From Gordius sp. MW1 (Eukaryota; Nematomorpha; Gordioida; Gordea; Gordiidae): a DNA stretch of 64,000 nucleotides. Where the stretch lies: contig OZ038527.1 of assembly GCA_964036665.1 (NCBI GenBank), positions 3,162,001-3,226,000 of the forward strand, given 5' to 3'. Position 1 is the stretch's first letter. Each line of letters starts with the position of its first letter. Shown here one piece after another: positions 23,061 through 33,550 of the stretch. Below the pieces are notes generated by a model, which was given only the letters and a program-made list of their open reading frames with translations, did not search any database and had not been told where the DNA came from. A program made the position numbers and the translations under genes.

Positions 23061-25310
23061 CCTAATTCCCTTCATTTATAAAATTATCACTCAACTTTAT
23101 TTACTTGTGACGAAAATACATTCACCTTTATTATTAACAAATTAATTTTATTATAGATTATTCAAAAATTTTCGGTAAACATTTTCAGAATACATTTTTA
23201 TATCAATAATCTTATTAAATTTATAAGTTAGTTCCTTATTACTTTTTCATATTCAAATAATTCAATGATTTCAAGTGTACCTTCAAGATTTATGATAATA
23301 ATAAAAATATTAATATATTGAGTGCTTTTAAGTTTTCCCCTTCAAAATACCTCACATAAGCTAACCTGAGCAGGTGTTGAGGTCTCGCACTGTTTTTATC
23401 TCAGATGTTTCATGTTTTTCCATGTGTTTTAAATTATTGTTAACAGCAAACATGTAACACTTCTTAGGAATTTTAGTTATTTGTATCCTGCCTGATATAA
23501 GGTTTTATATCAAAATATGGAAGAGTTTTTTAATGCTTGATTAATTTTTTTCTATAAAAGTTAGATTATTGACATATATCTGATCATTTAACTAAGTTTA
23601 AAATCCTAGGGAGGATTAAGTTTAGAGAGAGGTAATAAGGATTTAGGGTGAGGCAAAATAATATTTTTCCTATTTTTGGCCATAATTATATTAAATTTTT
23701 AAAAATTTTGGATATAGAGCCCAGGAGCTACCCCCATGACTATAATATCAAAAAAAGCGTTATATGATTAATAAGTCCTCATCTTTGAAAAGAAGCTAGA
23801 TTTCCAATTAAATTTTCGATTAAAATTGCTGTTGATTGTTCCAATAATGTGCGGCGAAATATTGAGAGGGAGGGGATCGCTTGCCTATTTATTTGAATAA
23901 AACTAACGCTATTTTTCCATAAGATCCCGATCAGGAGGAAATTATTGGATAAAAATATTAGACTCCAAGAGAGCCTTGTTTTTCCAAGCTTGCAATTTTT
24001 GGCGAGAGCCCTGTGGTCATAAATAAGATTAGAGGGGGCAAACAAGTCGATAAATGTGAATTTCCATTTTAAAAGGCGACCATTTTCCCATGGAACAAGT
24101 TAAAAACTTTCATGACACATTCCATTTTCAAGGAAAGGATCTAACGTTTTAAGTATGGATGGGATTTGGGCCTTTTTAGAGGCTGACTGGCTAATGGCAT
24201 TGATTTTAGAGTGTCGCAGTGTCTAAGTTTATTGAACAATCTGCAGTGTAATGGGTGGCGTGCCTTTTATAAACTGGCAAATTAAAATTTTTACAGGCAC
24301 ATACATGCTTTGATGTATATGATTCCAATGCGTAGTGCCATAGGATATTTCGCAATCCTCTAACATCATATTGGAAAACTTGCGCGGATGGGACTAGGTA
24401 GTCATGTTTAGTATAAAGTTTGTTGTCTTCATATGTTAATTTCGCTTTATAACATAAGTCAAGGGACAGGATCTATATTTTTAAATTATAAACTCTTGGC
24501 TAATCCCTACTAAACATTTTCATTCATTACCTTACACAACTTGTTCTCCACTTTTTTGTTGGGTCTGTGATAAAGGACTCCTGTAGCCCAAAAAATTCAT
24601 TTCCAAAGTTTCACTTAATAATCATTAATATTGTCTTATCGTTTTTTAAATATAAAATAGTATATTTTTGAAATGAAGATTTACACTCATTACATATATA
24701 AGCTATCAATAATTGTTAAGGGCTTTTAAAAATTAAACCATTTTGCCAAAAATTATAATTAATAATATAATCAAACAAATCAGAGCTATAATCCTAAGCA
24801 TATATAATATAAGTTTTTAATTACAGGAAATTCTAAAACTATTGGTTTATAGCAATCATTGCTCAGTAAAGTGAAATGTTGCCCAATTTTTTTTAAATAA
24901 ATCGTAATTTGAGACTTGTTTGAAGAATTATTTTATAGATTAAGTTTAAAGTGTTTCCAGAAGTGTTTAAATGAAAGATTGATATTTTAGTTAAAACTCA
25001 ATTAAAATTAAAAAATATCTGTCAATCCTTGATGAGCCAACAACACTATTTGAAGAATTAAATACTGAACTTTGTATTAAAATATTAGTTAAAAAATTTA
25101 GTGGCCGGTCTACAACCTGTCTAACCCATTTCTTAATAGTCGTGATTTTTTCGCGTTGCTTGCAGAATTAGTATCAAGCAGCAGGCTCTAATGGCAAAGA
25201 GGTAGCTAGTTGTAAAAGTAAAAACCTACAACATGTATGAGCGAGTTGAAGAATTAAAAGGTTGAGTTGTGTAACTTTTATTGACAAAAAGAAATTTTAT
25301 TGATATATAT
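23061..25310. other. AT-rich, one dispersed repeat, no gene seen
   Basis: Besides the repeat at 23815-24090 nothing was recognised. TTAATAAGTCCTCATCTT at 23769 is also found at 45915, just upstream of EXOC1. Confidence 0.55.
23815..24090. repeat. Dispersed repeat, copy 2 (inverted)
   Basis: Inverted match to 15930-16220. The shared span is eroded on both sides at different points; no terminal repeats seen. Confidence 0.65.
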
Positions 25311-25713
25311 TGTGGTGTTTCACACCGTTTTCGTAGTCGGTTTCTTTTCCCCTATACCCCCCCCCCCCCCTCGCTTACTGGTTTTAACTACTTTTCCGAT
25401 TGGCTTTTGTCACCAGGATAAGATTTTATGATTTTATTACCCATCTCAAGCGCTTACTGGTTTTAACTACCTTTTCGCTGAGCCTTTTAATGGCCTTCGC
25501 GTTAGTTAGTGTAATTGCACATTCATCGTTATTAATTAATTTTAATTCCTCATTCTCATTTTCATATATTTGTGTTTCGCCTAGTTTGAATAAAAAATAT
25601 ACTTTTGGAAGACTAATTAATTTTAGAAAGATAATTGTCCTCCCTTTTTGGGGGAGGACCGAAATTCTAATAATTCATTAACTTATGAGATTCCTAAGTG
25701 GAGCCATCCTTAG
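25311..25713 (+). repeat. 5' LTR (3' limit uncertain)
   Basis: First ~215 bp are nearly identical to 27551-27767, differing mainly in C-run length. Both contain the duplicated GCTTACTGGTTTTAACTACNTTT word. Beyond that the copies diverge strongly; GTGGAGCCATCCTTA at about 25700 weakly resembles GGAGGCCATCTTA at 27969, which is why the end is placed here. Confidence 0.6.
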
Positions 25714-25742
25714 AAAATATTATTCTCCGTTTAAATAAATAA

Positions 25743-26465
25743 ATTAGTAGTCTGAGCCAAGATAAGGCTAGAAAGGCGAGATGGCCACGTCCCAAATCTC
25801 CCTGGGAGAGGATACATGTTGATTTTTTCGAATTTGACAAGAAACGTTTTATATTAATTGTTGATGCATATTCCGGTTGGACGGAATTTAAGAACGTTTT
25901 TAGCGTGTCAGGTAAAGTAACAATAAATATTTTAAAAGAATTATTTGGCGCGTACGGATTACCTACCTACATTGTTACAGATAATGGGAAGGCTTTCGTA
26001 AGCGTAGAATTTAAAAATTTTAGTTTAGAATTTAAGATTAGCCATTTACTAACGCCTCCGTATCACCCTAGCTCAAATGGGCAGGTGGAGAGGTATGTAG
26101 GAATAGTCAAAAAATGGTTAAGAGTAGCTAAAGAGACGAAGGGAGGTACATGGATGTTAAGGTTATATCATAATATGGCTCCAAGGTTTCCTAATCGTCC
26201 TTCAGTTAGCTATGAATTCTTAAGCAGAAAGTTGAGGTACCCGCCTGACTTGTTACAATATCTCGAACCAGTACTACCTAGGTCAGATAGTCCTAGATTA
26301 AAGCTAAATCAGAAGGTTTGGTATAGGAACTACTTGAAGGAACCTAGATGGGTACTAGGGGAGATAGTGGAGCAGGTAGGCTCAAGGATTTATAAGATTA
26401 AAAATGCTGAAACAAATAAGATTGAAACTAGGCATGAGGAACAAATTAAATTGTACAATGCTTAA
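25743..26465 (+). CDS. Integrase of a Ty3/gypsy (K02A2.6-like) element, 5'-truncated
   Basis: Open frame, no stop from 25743, lacking an obvious ATG because its upstream part is deleted. Begins WPRPKSPWERIHVDF, the usual entry to the catalytic core; D of HVDF is the first catalytic residue. The second is D of VTDNGKAF, the third E of HPSSNGQVERYV, so the D,D,E triad is intact. The C-terminal part (VGDKVWYRNY-like LNQKVWYRNYLKEPRW, GEIVEQVGSRIYKI, RHEEQIKLYN) matches the GPY-type tail. The N-terminal zinc-binding HHCC region is missing. About 240 residues remain of the usual ~450. It cannot act alone; the open frame suggests recent origin. Confidence 0.9.
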   Translation: MSSLSQDKARKARWPRPKSPWERIHVDFFEFDKKRFILIVDAYSGWTEFKNVFSVSGKVTINILKELFGAYGLPTYIVTDNGKAFVSVEFKNFSLEFKISHLLTPPYHPSSNGQVERYVGIVKKWLRVAKETKGGTWMLRLYHNMAPRFPNRPSVSYEFLSRKLRYPPDLLQYLEPVLPRSDSPRLKLNQKVWYRNYLKEPRWVLGEIVEQVGSRIYKIKNAETNKIETRHEEQIKLYNA

Positions 26466-26525
26466 TAGTTGAAAGACTTTTTGTATGTAGAATGTTAAAT
26501 CTTATATTTTTATATTCTGCATTAG

Positions 26526-26990
26526 ATGAGAATACCTACTGCATGGTATGATGTGCGTCTGGAAGTGATTCCGACGGCGCCAGTCCATGTGCGGAGGCCC
26601 CTGTTGATTACCTTTGAGGTGGAACCGACAGGGCGGGCGAGAGTGGTTAATCTTGTACACCCCGTTGTGGCAACACCTCGGGTGAGACCAAGGGGAAACG
26701 GCCAACCAGCTGCGGAGTTGATTCCTGCAGGAACTGGGGCATCGGGGTCTGTACAAGCCGGGGTGACCGCTGGCTCTCGTCGAGAAGGCCAGGTGGCCGA
26801 ATTAACTCGGGCCCGTGGTAAAAGGTGCTGGGGATGCAGGAGGAGGCATCTACCCCCGATGTGCCCGAAAACCCAGGCGATCAATAGGCCAATAGGTCCG
26901 ACCCGGGAGGAGGGAGAACCGGCAGTCCGGATTGAGGGGGCTTTAGAAGTCCTGAACCTCGATGGGACGGCCGCTTCGACTTCTCGTTAG
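26526..26990 (+). CDS. Second retroelement ORF, GC-rich, with zinc-knuckle-like motif
   Basis: A 154-residue frame 60 bp after integrase, strikingly GC-rich (about 60 % by eye) beside integrase DNA of about 40 %. Rich in R, P, G and A. Near the C-terminus CWGCRRRHLPPMCP reads C-x2-C-x3-H-x4-C, one residue short of a retroviral zinc knuckle (C-x2-C-x4-H-x4-C). It could be a displaced or duplicated gag nucleocapsid part, a third ORF in the env position, or an acquired sequence. The minus-strand frames over it are shadows. Function is not assigned. Confidence 0.55.
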   Translation: MRIPTAWYDVRLEVIPTAPVHVRRPLLITFEVEPTGRARVVNLVHPVVATPRVRPRGNGQPAAELIPAGTGASGSVQAGVTAGSRREGQVAELTRARGKRCWGCRRRHLPPMCPKTQAINRPIGPTREEGEPAVRIEGALEVLNLDGTAASTSR

Positions 26991-27000
26991 AGGACAGAGA

Positions 27001-27300
27001 CGAGCTTAATTGTTTTTGTTTGTTTAATGTTCCCCCCCCCCTCCCCCCCCCCCCCCCCCCCCCCCTCCCCCCCCAAATACATACGCATATTATATATATT
27101 ATACTTTTGTAACCATTATTGTTGCTTCACAGTTACATGTTTATTACGTTTAAAAAAAAAAAAAAAAAAAAGATAAAAAAAAAAAAAGATAAATATATAT
27201 ATTATCCTTCTGCAATGAATATTGTACATGTTTATTATCCATCCTTCGGGGACCATTATTGTACATGGGTATTATCCTAGAAAGTGAAATAGAAAGAAAG
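27001..27300. repeat. C-run and A-run low-complexity block
   Basis: C-run with rare T at 27031-27074, A-run with GAT interruptions at 27151-27190, then a pair of TGTACATG(T/G)(T/G)TATTATCC words (27224, 27262). It separates the GC-rich ORF from the polypurine tract and has no coding content. Confidence 0.85.
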
Positions 27301-27351
27301 CTTGCGACTTATGAGATATGCCATTGAACGCGAGACCTGCGACATTAAAAA

Positions 27352-27445
27352 GCTATGCCATCACACGCGACATCCAAGATGTGCTATGCCATCACACGCG
27401 ACATCCAAGATGTGCTATGCCATCACACGCGACATCCGAAATGTG
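27352..27445. repeat. 31-bp tandem repeat
   Basis: Three copies starting at 27352, 27383 and 27414 with GCTATGCCATCACACGCGAC and CATCCAAGATGT. An ORF over them is a by-product. Confidence 0.9.
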
Positions 27446-27539
27446 CTAACTGACGCGATACGTAAAAGAAAAGCGCAGAGAGAGAGAAAAGGAAAAACAA
27501 TAGCAACAACCACAGACTTCAAGTCTTCGACTTCTCGCT

Positions 27540-27550
27540 AAAGGGGGAGG
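27540..27550 (+). other. Polypurine tract
   Basis: AAAGGGGGAGG directly before TGTGGTG of the downstream LTR, the expected plus-strand primer site. The preceding TTCGACTTCTCGCTA also ends the GC-rich ORF at 26977-26991, so this junction has been duplicated. Confidence 0.85.
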
Positions 27551-27980
27551 TGTGGTGTTTCACACCGTTTTCGTAGTCGGTTTCTTTTCCCCTATACCCC
27601 CCCCCTCGCTTACTGGTTTTAACTACTTTTCCGATTGGCTTTTGTCACCAGGATAAGATTTTATGATTTTATTACCCATCTCAAGCGCTTACTGGTTTTA
27701 ACTACCTTTTCGCTGAGCCTTTTAATGGCCTTCGCGTTAGTTAGTGTAATTGCACATTCATCGTTATTATAAAATTATTATAAAATAATTCATTCATTTT
27801 CGCGTAGTTTGCAATCACTTATTTTGAGCTTTAGAAAAAAGCGAATTTATTGTTATCATCGCACCATTATAAAAAGGAGAAAAGCACATTCATTATAATT
27901 CATTGCGTTTTTTGTTCTGAAAGGATATAATACAAAATAAATACTTAGCTCGTTTATACACAGAAATTTGGAGGCCATCT
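27551..27980 (+). repeat. 3' LTR (only first 217 bp certain)
   Basis: 27551-27767 matches the upstream LTR almost exactly. The remainder to 27980 is only weakly similar and may be unrelated sequence; see the upstream LTR. Confidence 0.6.
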
Positions 27981-28117
27981 TATATATATATAGGTTTCCG
28001 ATCAAAAGGCAACTTTACAAAAGGCAACTCATCATTAACTCATCATGATATGGTTTACATGCGTGTACCTCCAAAGCAGAATAGCATGAGGGATTGGGCA
28101 AAAGTGTGGGAAATTGG

Positions 28118-28412
28118 AACCAGGCTATGTATTCTCGATTTTGAGTGATAAATATCAAAACGTAAAACGCATTTCTTAAACGTTCCATTCCCGAGCGCAA
28201 TCATCGCGTTCGAATTTGTGTGTTATTGTTTAAAAATAATCCTTTCAAGTCAAAATTATCTTTAAGGGACAGGGTTAAGGTTCGGGGTTAGGGTTTTAGG
28301 TCAGCGTTTTAGGTTAGGGTCAGGGTTAGGATTAGATGCAATGGAACATTTAAGAAATGCGTTTTACGTTTTGTTATTTATCACTCAAAATCGAGAATAC
28401 ATAGCCTAGGCC
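28118..28412. mobile_element. 295-bp foldback element in left arm
   Basis: GGGAAATTGG is duplicated at 28108-28117 and 28413-28422. The ends are ~65-bp inverted repeats (28123-28190 and 28339-28406: CTATGTATTCTCGATTTTG, GAAATGCGTTTTACG). The other arm has the uninterrupted target (GGGAAATTGATGCTG near 45722), so the insertion postdates the palindrome. A 9-10 bp duplication fits a MULE/foldback-type mechanism. The loop carries TTAGGG-like words. Confidence 0.88.
28265..28336. repeat. Degenerate TTAGGG-like telomeric motif
   Basis: GGGGTTAGGG, TTTAGGTTAGGG and CAGGGTTAGGATT form a short degenerate array inside the loop of the 295-bp foldback. Too short and irregular for a telomere. Confidence 0.6.
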
Positions 28413-30303
28413 GGGAAATTGGTGCTGCTGCAAAATTGTGTATTCAACAAGACTCAAGTAATTTTAATAGATTAAATTTTTAGGAACAACATTGTACCTG
28501 AACCATTGAAAAAGCTTGAAATAATATTTAAAGCCAGAACAGACGTCTGTTTCATTCTAAAATATGGCTATTTTTTGTGGGGTAAGCCTGAAGAAACTTC
28601 GTTGAGCAGAATTTGAAAGTATTAAATATAGAGGTGTTGGTAAGAGTAGACAATGACCTCGTTTCAGGTTGAAAGGAAAAGTAATTAAATTTTTCAGGAT
28701 AGAAGGTGTCACGCTAGATTTCTTGGTAATATTCTAATATACTATAAACCTCCAATTTCCATTTTAACAACTAATAAGTATTGATTAACTCTTTAAAATG
28801 TATTTGAGGTAATAGTCAAATAACTCTTATGTTTATTCAGTTATTATGTTTGAAACTAAAAAACACCATTACTTATAAATAAATATTTATCTAAGGGTCT
28901 CTAAGCTTTCTATTTAATTAAGATTCAAATTGTTTAATTACTTTATAATTATATACATATAAAAATCTAACTTTCCTGAATTTATAAGGAAAATACTTTT
29001 GTGTTTGTTACACAAGACCACAATTTAATTGAATAATCTTTAATGTTTCAAACTTAATTCTTTATTATTGATTGATTAATTTCAACCTTATCGTGATTTA
29101 AATTTGATAACTCTAGATCTTAGTGCAGAGGTTAAAACAGCTTAAATTTTAACATGAATTGACCCATTTTCCATTTTTTGCACATGCTTAAATAAAAAGT
29201 GTAATTCAAAATAATCATTAATAAGTGTTATTTTTGAGTTTTTAACATTTAATCTGCATTTGTCAAAAATGCCCCCATTTAGTTAAAATAAATGTATAAT
29301 TCGTAGATATTTGAATTTAATTCACCATAGTCCTATATAAAAACATCATTAAAGATTAAAATTATTTAAAGTGTGATTTGTACATTTTTGCCTTACCATC
29401 AGATCATTATTATTTTTTTCCTCAATATTTGATAAGATAGAAGAAACTATCCATTGGATAGCAAAAACAGAAGGATATAAAATAACATATTTGGAGTTCC
29501 GTTTCTCTAACAAAATAACCGTTTTAAATGCAGAAAATTACAATTTGCATTCTTATCTATATTCTTTTAACCTCTAAATATTTTAAGCAAATTATATATC
29601 TATATCAACCTCCACCTTTTACAGTAAAAGCTAAGTTAGAAATCTATATGCCTATATTGACAAATTGCAAACTTTGTTTATCTTACTTTAAATGGTTTAT
29701 TAATACTTTTTTACCACAATTACTCAGATAGAATAATCTATAAAGTAATGTAGTCAGAATTAAACAACTTGAAACGTTTATTTATTAACATGCCTCCATA
29801 TCCTCATTATTATTGCGAGACCTCCCAAACCCCAGATATCTTGTAACAGAAAACTCTTCCCCCTGTCAGACATACAGCATATATAAAAAATTCCGTTCTC
29901 CCCAATAGCCTTCACTCTACATTTGCTAGGAATAGAGTGTTGTAAGTATCTAAAAATAGTGCAACTAGACATTTCTAATCTGCTCCGGAAGCAGACGCCT
30001 ACTCCTACTACCATGAATGGCCGGCGCCTTTCTTGACAAGGGCCCGCCAAGAAGCTAATAAACTGATTTAGCGCAAGCTAAATTTAGCCTCGAGACTAGA
30101 TAAGTGTTTCCACCTTCTATTTCTCTCCCCCCTCCTCCACTTTATTATTTGTTTTTTTTGAACCGAGGTAAGGATTTTATGAATGATATAGTTATTTAAC
30201 TCTATGTTTCCCTCGCCCTGCCCCTATCTTCTAAAGAGTGCAGTTAATGCGAACTGTCTTATAGAACTTAAAAGCTTGCGTCAAGGTTATGGCTTCAATA
30301 TAT

Positions 30304-30371
30304 CCTTCTTCTTTATCAGTTATTTGGTCCCACATTGGTGGGGTTTGTTTTGATGAGCTTAGAGAAATAAT
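30304..30371 (-). mobile_element. 68-bp LINE 3' end, left arm
   Basis: Inverse of the LINE tail (CTTCTTCTTTATCAG, CCCACATTGGTGGGG). Flanked by ATGGCTTCAATATAT (30289-30303) and ATGGCTTTAATATAT (30372-30386), a 15-bp target duplication with one mismatch. The same insertion is at 43789-43856, so it was present before the palindrome arose. Confidence 0.88.
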
Positions 30372-30822
30372 ATGGCTTTAATATATATATAATATTATTT
30401 CTTTCTCAAATCATCTAGCAAAATATTTATTCCATAAAAATAAAAGACAAATAACTGTTTGCCAAGTAGTGTTGTTAATCTGCTAAATGGGTTCTGCTGG
30501 TATAGTGCTAAACCTGGTAATAGGCACATATCTCCTACCATTACCATCATTATAACCCGGTTACTAGCATGGCAGATTAAAGTTGCCATGGTTGCTGGTT
30601 GGGAGAGATGTAAGTAACCGGGCATTTGGCAGATTGGATTGATATAACCGTGGTATTGAGCAGGCTTGTTTTAAACTAAACATGGTTTTTAGCAAATTTA
30701 ATTTTAGCTTACTATTAGAGTTGGTAGCTGCCATATAATGCTAATCAATATTTCAATCATTTATTAATACAAAAATGGTGATTAAAAAATTTAAATATAT
30801 TATAAATTTGCCCCGTTATTTG

Positions 30823-31512
30823 CCCCCCCCCCCCTAATTTTTTATCCTCTTTCTCACCAGGGGGGAGGGGGGTGTTTTGCCCCCCCCCCTTATTTTTTAC
30901 GCTCTTTCTTACCAGGGGGGAGGGGGGGTGTTTTGCCCCCCCCCCCTATTTTTTATCCTCTTTTTGACCAGATGGGAGGGGGGGGTGTTTTGCCCCCCCT
31001 TATTTTTTAACCTCTTTTTAACCAGAGGGGAGGGGGGGGTGTTTTGGCCCCCCCCCCTTATTTTTTATCCTCTTTTTGACCAGAGGGGAGGGGGGGGGGG
31101 GTGTTTTGCCCCCCCCCCTTATTTTTTATCCTCTTTCTGACCAGGGGGGAGGGGGGGTGTTTTGCCCCCCCCCTTATTTTTTATCCTCTTTTTGACCAGA
31201 GGGGAGGGGGGGTGTTTTGCCCCCCCCTTATTTTTTATCCTCTTTATGACCAGAGGGGAGGGGGGGTGTTTTGCCCCCCTTATTTTTTACGCTTTTTCTC
31301 ACCAGGGGCGGTGTTCACCAGGGGGGGGGGGTGTTTTGCCCCCCCCCCCCCTATTTTTTATTCTCTTTCTGACAAGAGGGCAGGGGGGGTCTTTTGCCCC
31401 CCCCCCTAATTTTTTATCCTCTTTCTGACCAGGGAGGGGGGTGTTTTGCCCCCTCCCCTCTTTTTTACGCTTTTTCTCACCAGGGGGGTGTTCATCAGGA
31501 GGGGGGGTTTGC
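30823..31512. repeat. G-run/C-run minisatellite, forward half
   Basis: About 11-12 units of 55-62 bp: GACCAG, a GGGGAGGGGGG run, TGTTTTG, a CCCCCCC run, TTATTTTTTATCCTCTTT. Run lengths vary between units. Each unit joins a G-run and a C-run on the same strand, so it can fold on itself as well as pair with the reverse half. Confidence 0.92.
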
Positions 31513-32213
31513 CCCCCCCCTCCCCTCTGGTCAAAATAAGGATAAAAAATAGGGGGGGGGGGCAAAACATCCCCCCCCTCCCCCTGGTGAGAAAGAGGAT
31601 GAAAAATAAAGGGGGGGGGGGCAAAACACCCCCCCCCCTTCCCCCTGGTGAGAAAAAGCGTAAAAAATAAGGGGGGGGGGCAAAACACCCCACCCCTCCC
31701 CTCCCCCCTGGTGAGAAAAAGCGTAAAAAATAGTGGGGGGGGGCAAAACACCCCCCCCCCCTTCCCCTGGTGAGAAAGAGGGTGAAAAATTAGGGGGGGG
31801 GGCAAAACACCCCCCCCTCCCCCCTGGTGAGAAAGAGGATGGGGGGGGGGCAAAACACCCCCCCCCCCCTCCCCCCTGGTAAGAAAGAGCGTAAAAAATT
31901 AGGGGGGGGGGCAAAACACCCCCCCCCCCTTTCCTGGTGAGAAAGAGGATAAAAAATAAGGGGGGGGGGCAACACACCCCCCCTCTCCCCTCTCGTCAAA
32001 AAGAGGATAAAAAATAAGGGGGGGGGGTACCCCCCCCCCCCCCCCTCACCCCTGGTAAGAAAGAGGATAAAAAATTAGGGGGGGGGCAAAACACCCCCCC
32101 CCCCCCCCCCTCCCCCCTGGTGAGAAAGAGGATAAAAAATTAGGGGGGGGGGGGGAGGGGCAAAACACCCCCCCCCTGGTGAGAAAGAGGATAAAAAATT
32201 AGGGGGGGGGGGG
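31513..32213. repeat. G-run/C-run minisatellite, reverse half
   Basis: Same units in inverse (GAAAGAGGATAAAAAAT, a G-run, CAAAACA, a C-run, CTGGT). Unit order and run lengths do not mirror the forward half exactly, implying independent slippage after the fold-back formed. Confidence 0.92.
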
Positions 32214-32701
32214 GCAAAATAACGGGACATATTTATAATATATTTAAATTTTTTAATCACCATTTTTGTATTAATAAATGATTGAAAAATATTGATTAGC
32301 ATTATATGGCAGCTACCAACTCTAATGCTAAAATTGAATTTGCTAAAAACCATGTTTAGTTTAAAACGAGCCTGCTCAATACCACGGTTATATCAATCCT
32401 ATCTGCCAAATGCCCGGTTACTTACATCTCTTACAACCAAGCAACCATGGTTGCCAGTGATAGCAACCGGGTTATTAAGCAGCATGATGCTGGTTATGAT
32501 GATGGTAATGGGCGAGATGTATGCTACTACCATAGGTTATGGTAGTAGCATTTTGGCATTTTAACAACACTATTGCCAAGCATAACACACTTGTAAGGTT
32601 TAGGGTCTTTCTTTTTTTAAATTTATCCTAGCCTCTAGAGTTCTTTACGAATTTATTAAAAGTAGCGTTGAATTTTGAGCCCCATATGCATATATCTATA
32701 C

Positions 32702-33550
32702 CAGAGGTCAGAAATGCCCGGCCCAGCCCGCTGCCCGGCCCGCCCGGCCCGGCCCACGGGCCGGGCCGGTCCGGGCAACTGTCTTAAGTTTTACTTTTCG
32801 GACGGGCCCGGGCGGGCACGCTGATAAGATTCGGGCAATTCGGGCATGCCAAAAATTTTATCAAATTGATTTTCCTCGAAAAAAGAAAAATTCGCTTATA
32901 AACAATTTTGGGCCATAATAAATTTGACTAGATTTTTTTCTATCGCTTAAATCCTTATCGTACGTTTATATAATGTCCTAAATCCTAATTTTAACTTCTT
33001 CAGAATTAAATTTTATTTTATTTCGAATAGATTAGTTTAACTGGTTTATCTCAAGATCAAAAATTTTTAATTTTCATATTATATTATAAATGAATAAAAT
33101 GACGTATCAAAAAACATATATTAAAATAAATATATTTATTATGCCATTATTTAATGCTTATTTTGTAATAGTGGTTAAAAGATTTTGGGATTGGATAATT
33201 TCTAGTCTAACGGGCAAATTTTATTAATAAGGCCGGGCAGCTCTAATGGTTTGGGCATGGCTGAGCGGACACTTAGAAAGGTTCAGGCGGGGAATTTAGT
33301 TAAAAATTTAGACCGGGCCGGGTTTGGGCAGAAAAATTTTAACAAATCCGACCTCTGTTTGCGACCTCATAAATTCGGGACTAACGGGCAAATTTTATAT
33401 TTCGGGCCGGGCAATTCGGGCAGCTTTAACGATTCGGGCGGGCCCGGGCGGACACTTAGATGGGTTCGGGCGGGCTCGGGCGGGCAGATTAATTATAAAA
33501 TCGGGCCGGGCCGGGTTCGGGCTGAAAAATTCTAACAAATCTGACCTCTG
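32702..33550. mobile_element. hAT MITE with GGGCCGGG-type ends, left arm
   Basis: CAGAGGTCAGAAATGCC at the left, TCTGACCTCTG at the right; ATCTATAC duplicated at 32694-32701 and 33551-33558. Both ends are loaded with CCGGGCC/CGGGCGGG words, the centre is AT-rich and noncoding. A relative sits at the homologous spot of the right arm but in the same orientation and with a different duplication; see 42510-43576. Confidence 0.93.

Larger units (their letters stand above)
25311..27980 (+). mobile_element. Ty3/gypsy deletion derivative
   Basis: Two copies of a TGTGGTGTTTCACACCG-initiated sequence (25311 and 27551) bracket an internal region with integrase but no gag, protease, reverse transcriptase or RNase H. 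A polypurine tract abuts the downstream copy. The 5-bp word TATAT precedes 25311 and follows a possible end near 27980, compatible with a target duplication but low-complexity. The element looks like a large internal deletion that joined the 5' leader to mid-integrase. The downstream LTR end lies about 12 bp from the palindrome. Confidence 0.8.
30467..32572. mobile_element. 2.1-kb hAT foldback of G-run/C-run minisatellite
   Basis: TTGCCAAG is duplicated at 30459-30466 and 32573-32580. Ends are TAGTGTTGTTAA and its inverse. The two ~1-kb halves are inverted copies of each other along the whole length, meeting near 31513: outer part is ordinary sequence (AGCAACCATGG, CGGTTACTTACATCTCT), inner part is homopolymer-rich minisatellite. 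The right palindrome arm has the empty site (TTACCAAG near 43695), proving insertion as a unit. No ORF with a family; those over the G/C runs are artefacts. Confidence 0.93.

Noticed and set aside
27302-27541. 79-codon frame before the 3' LTR
   Set aside because: Consists of a 31-bp tandem repeat and purine-rich sequence; no retroelement domain.
28265-28336. Interstitial telomere
   Set aside because: Only a few degenerate TTAGGG-like words within a foldback loop.
30877-32353. Many overlapping frames reading GVFCPPPLFFxLFLTRG on both strands
   Set aside because: Artefacts of the G-run/C-run minisatellite; frames shift with run length and exist on both strands.
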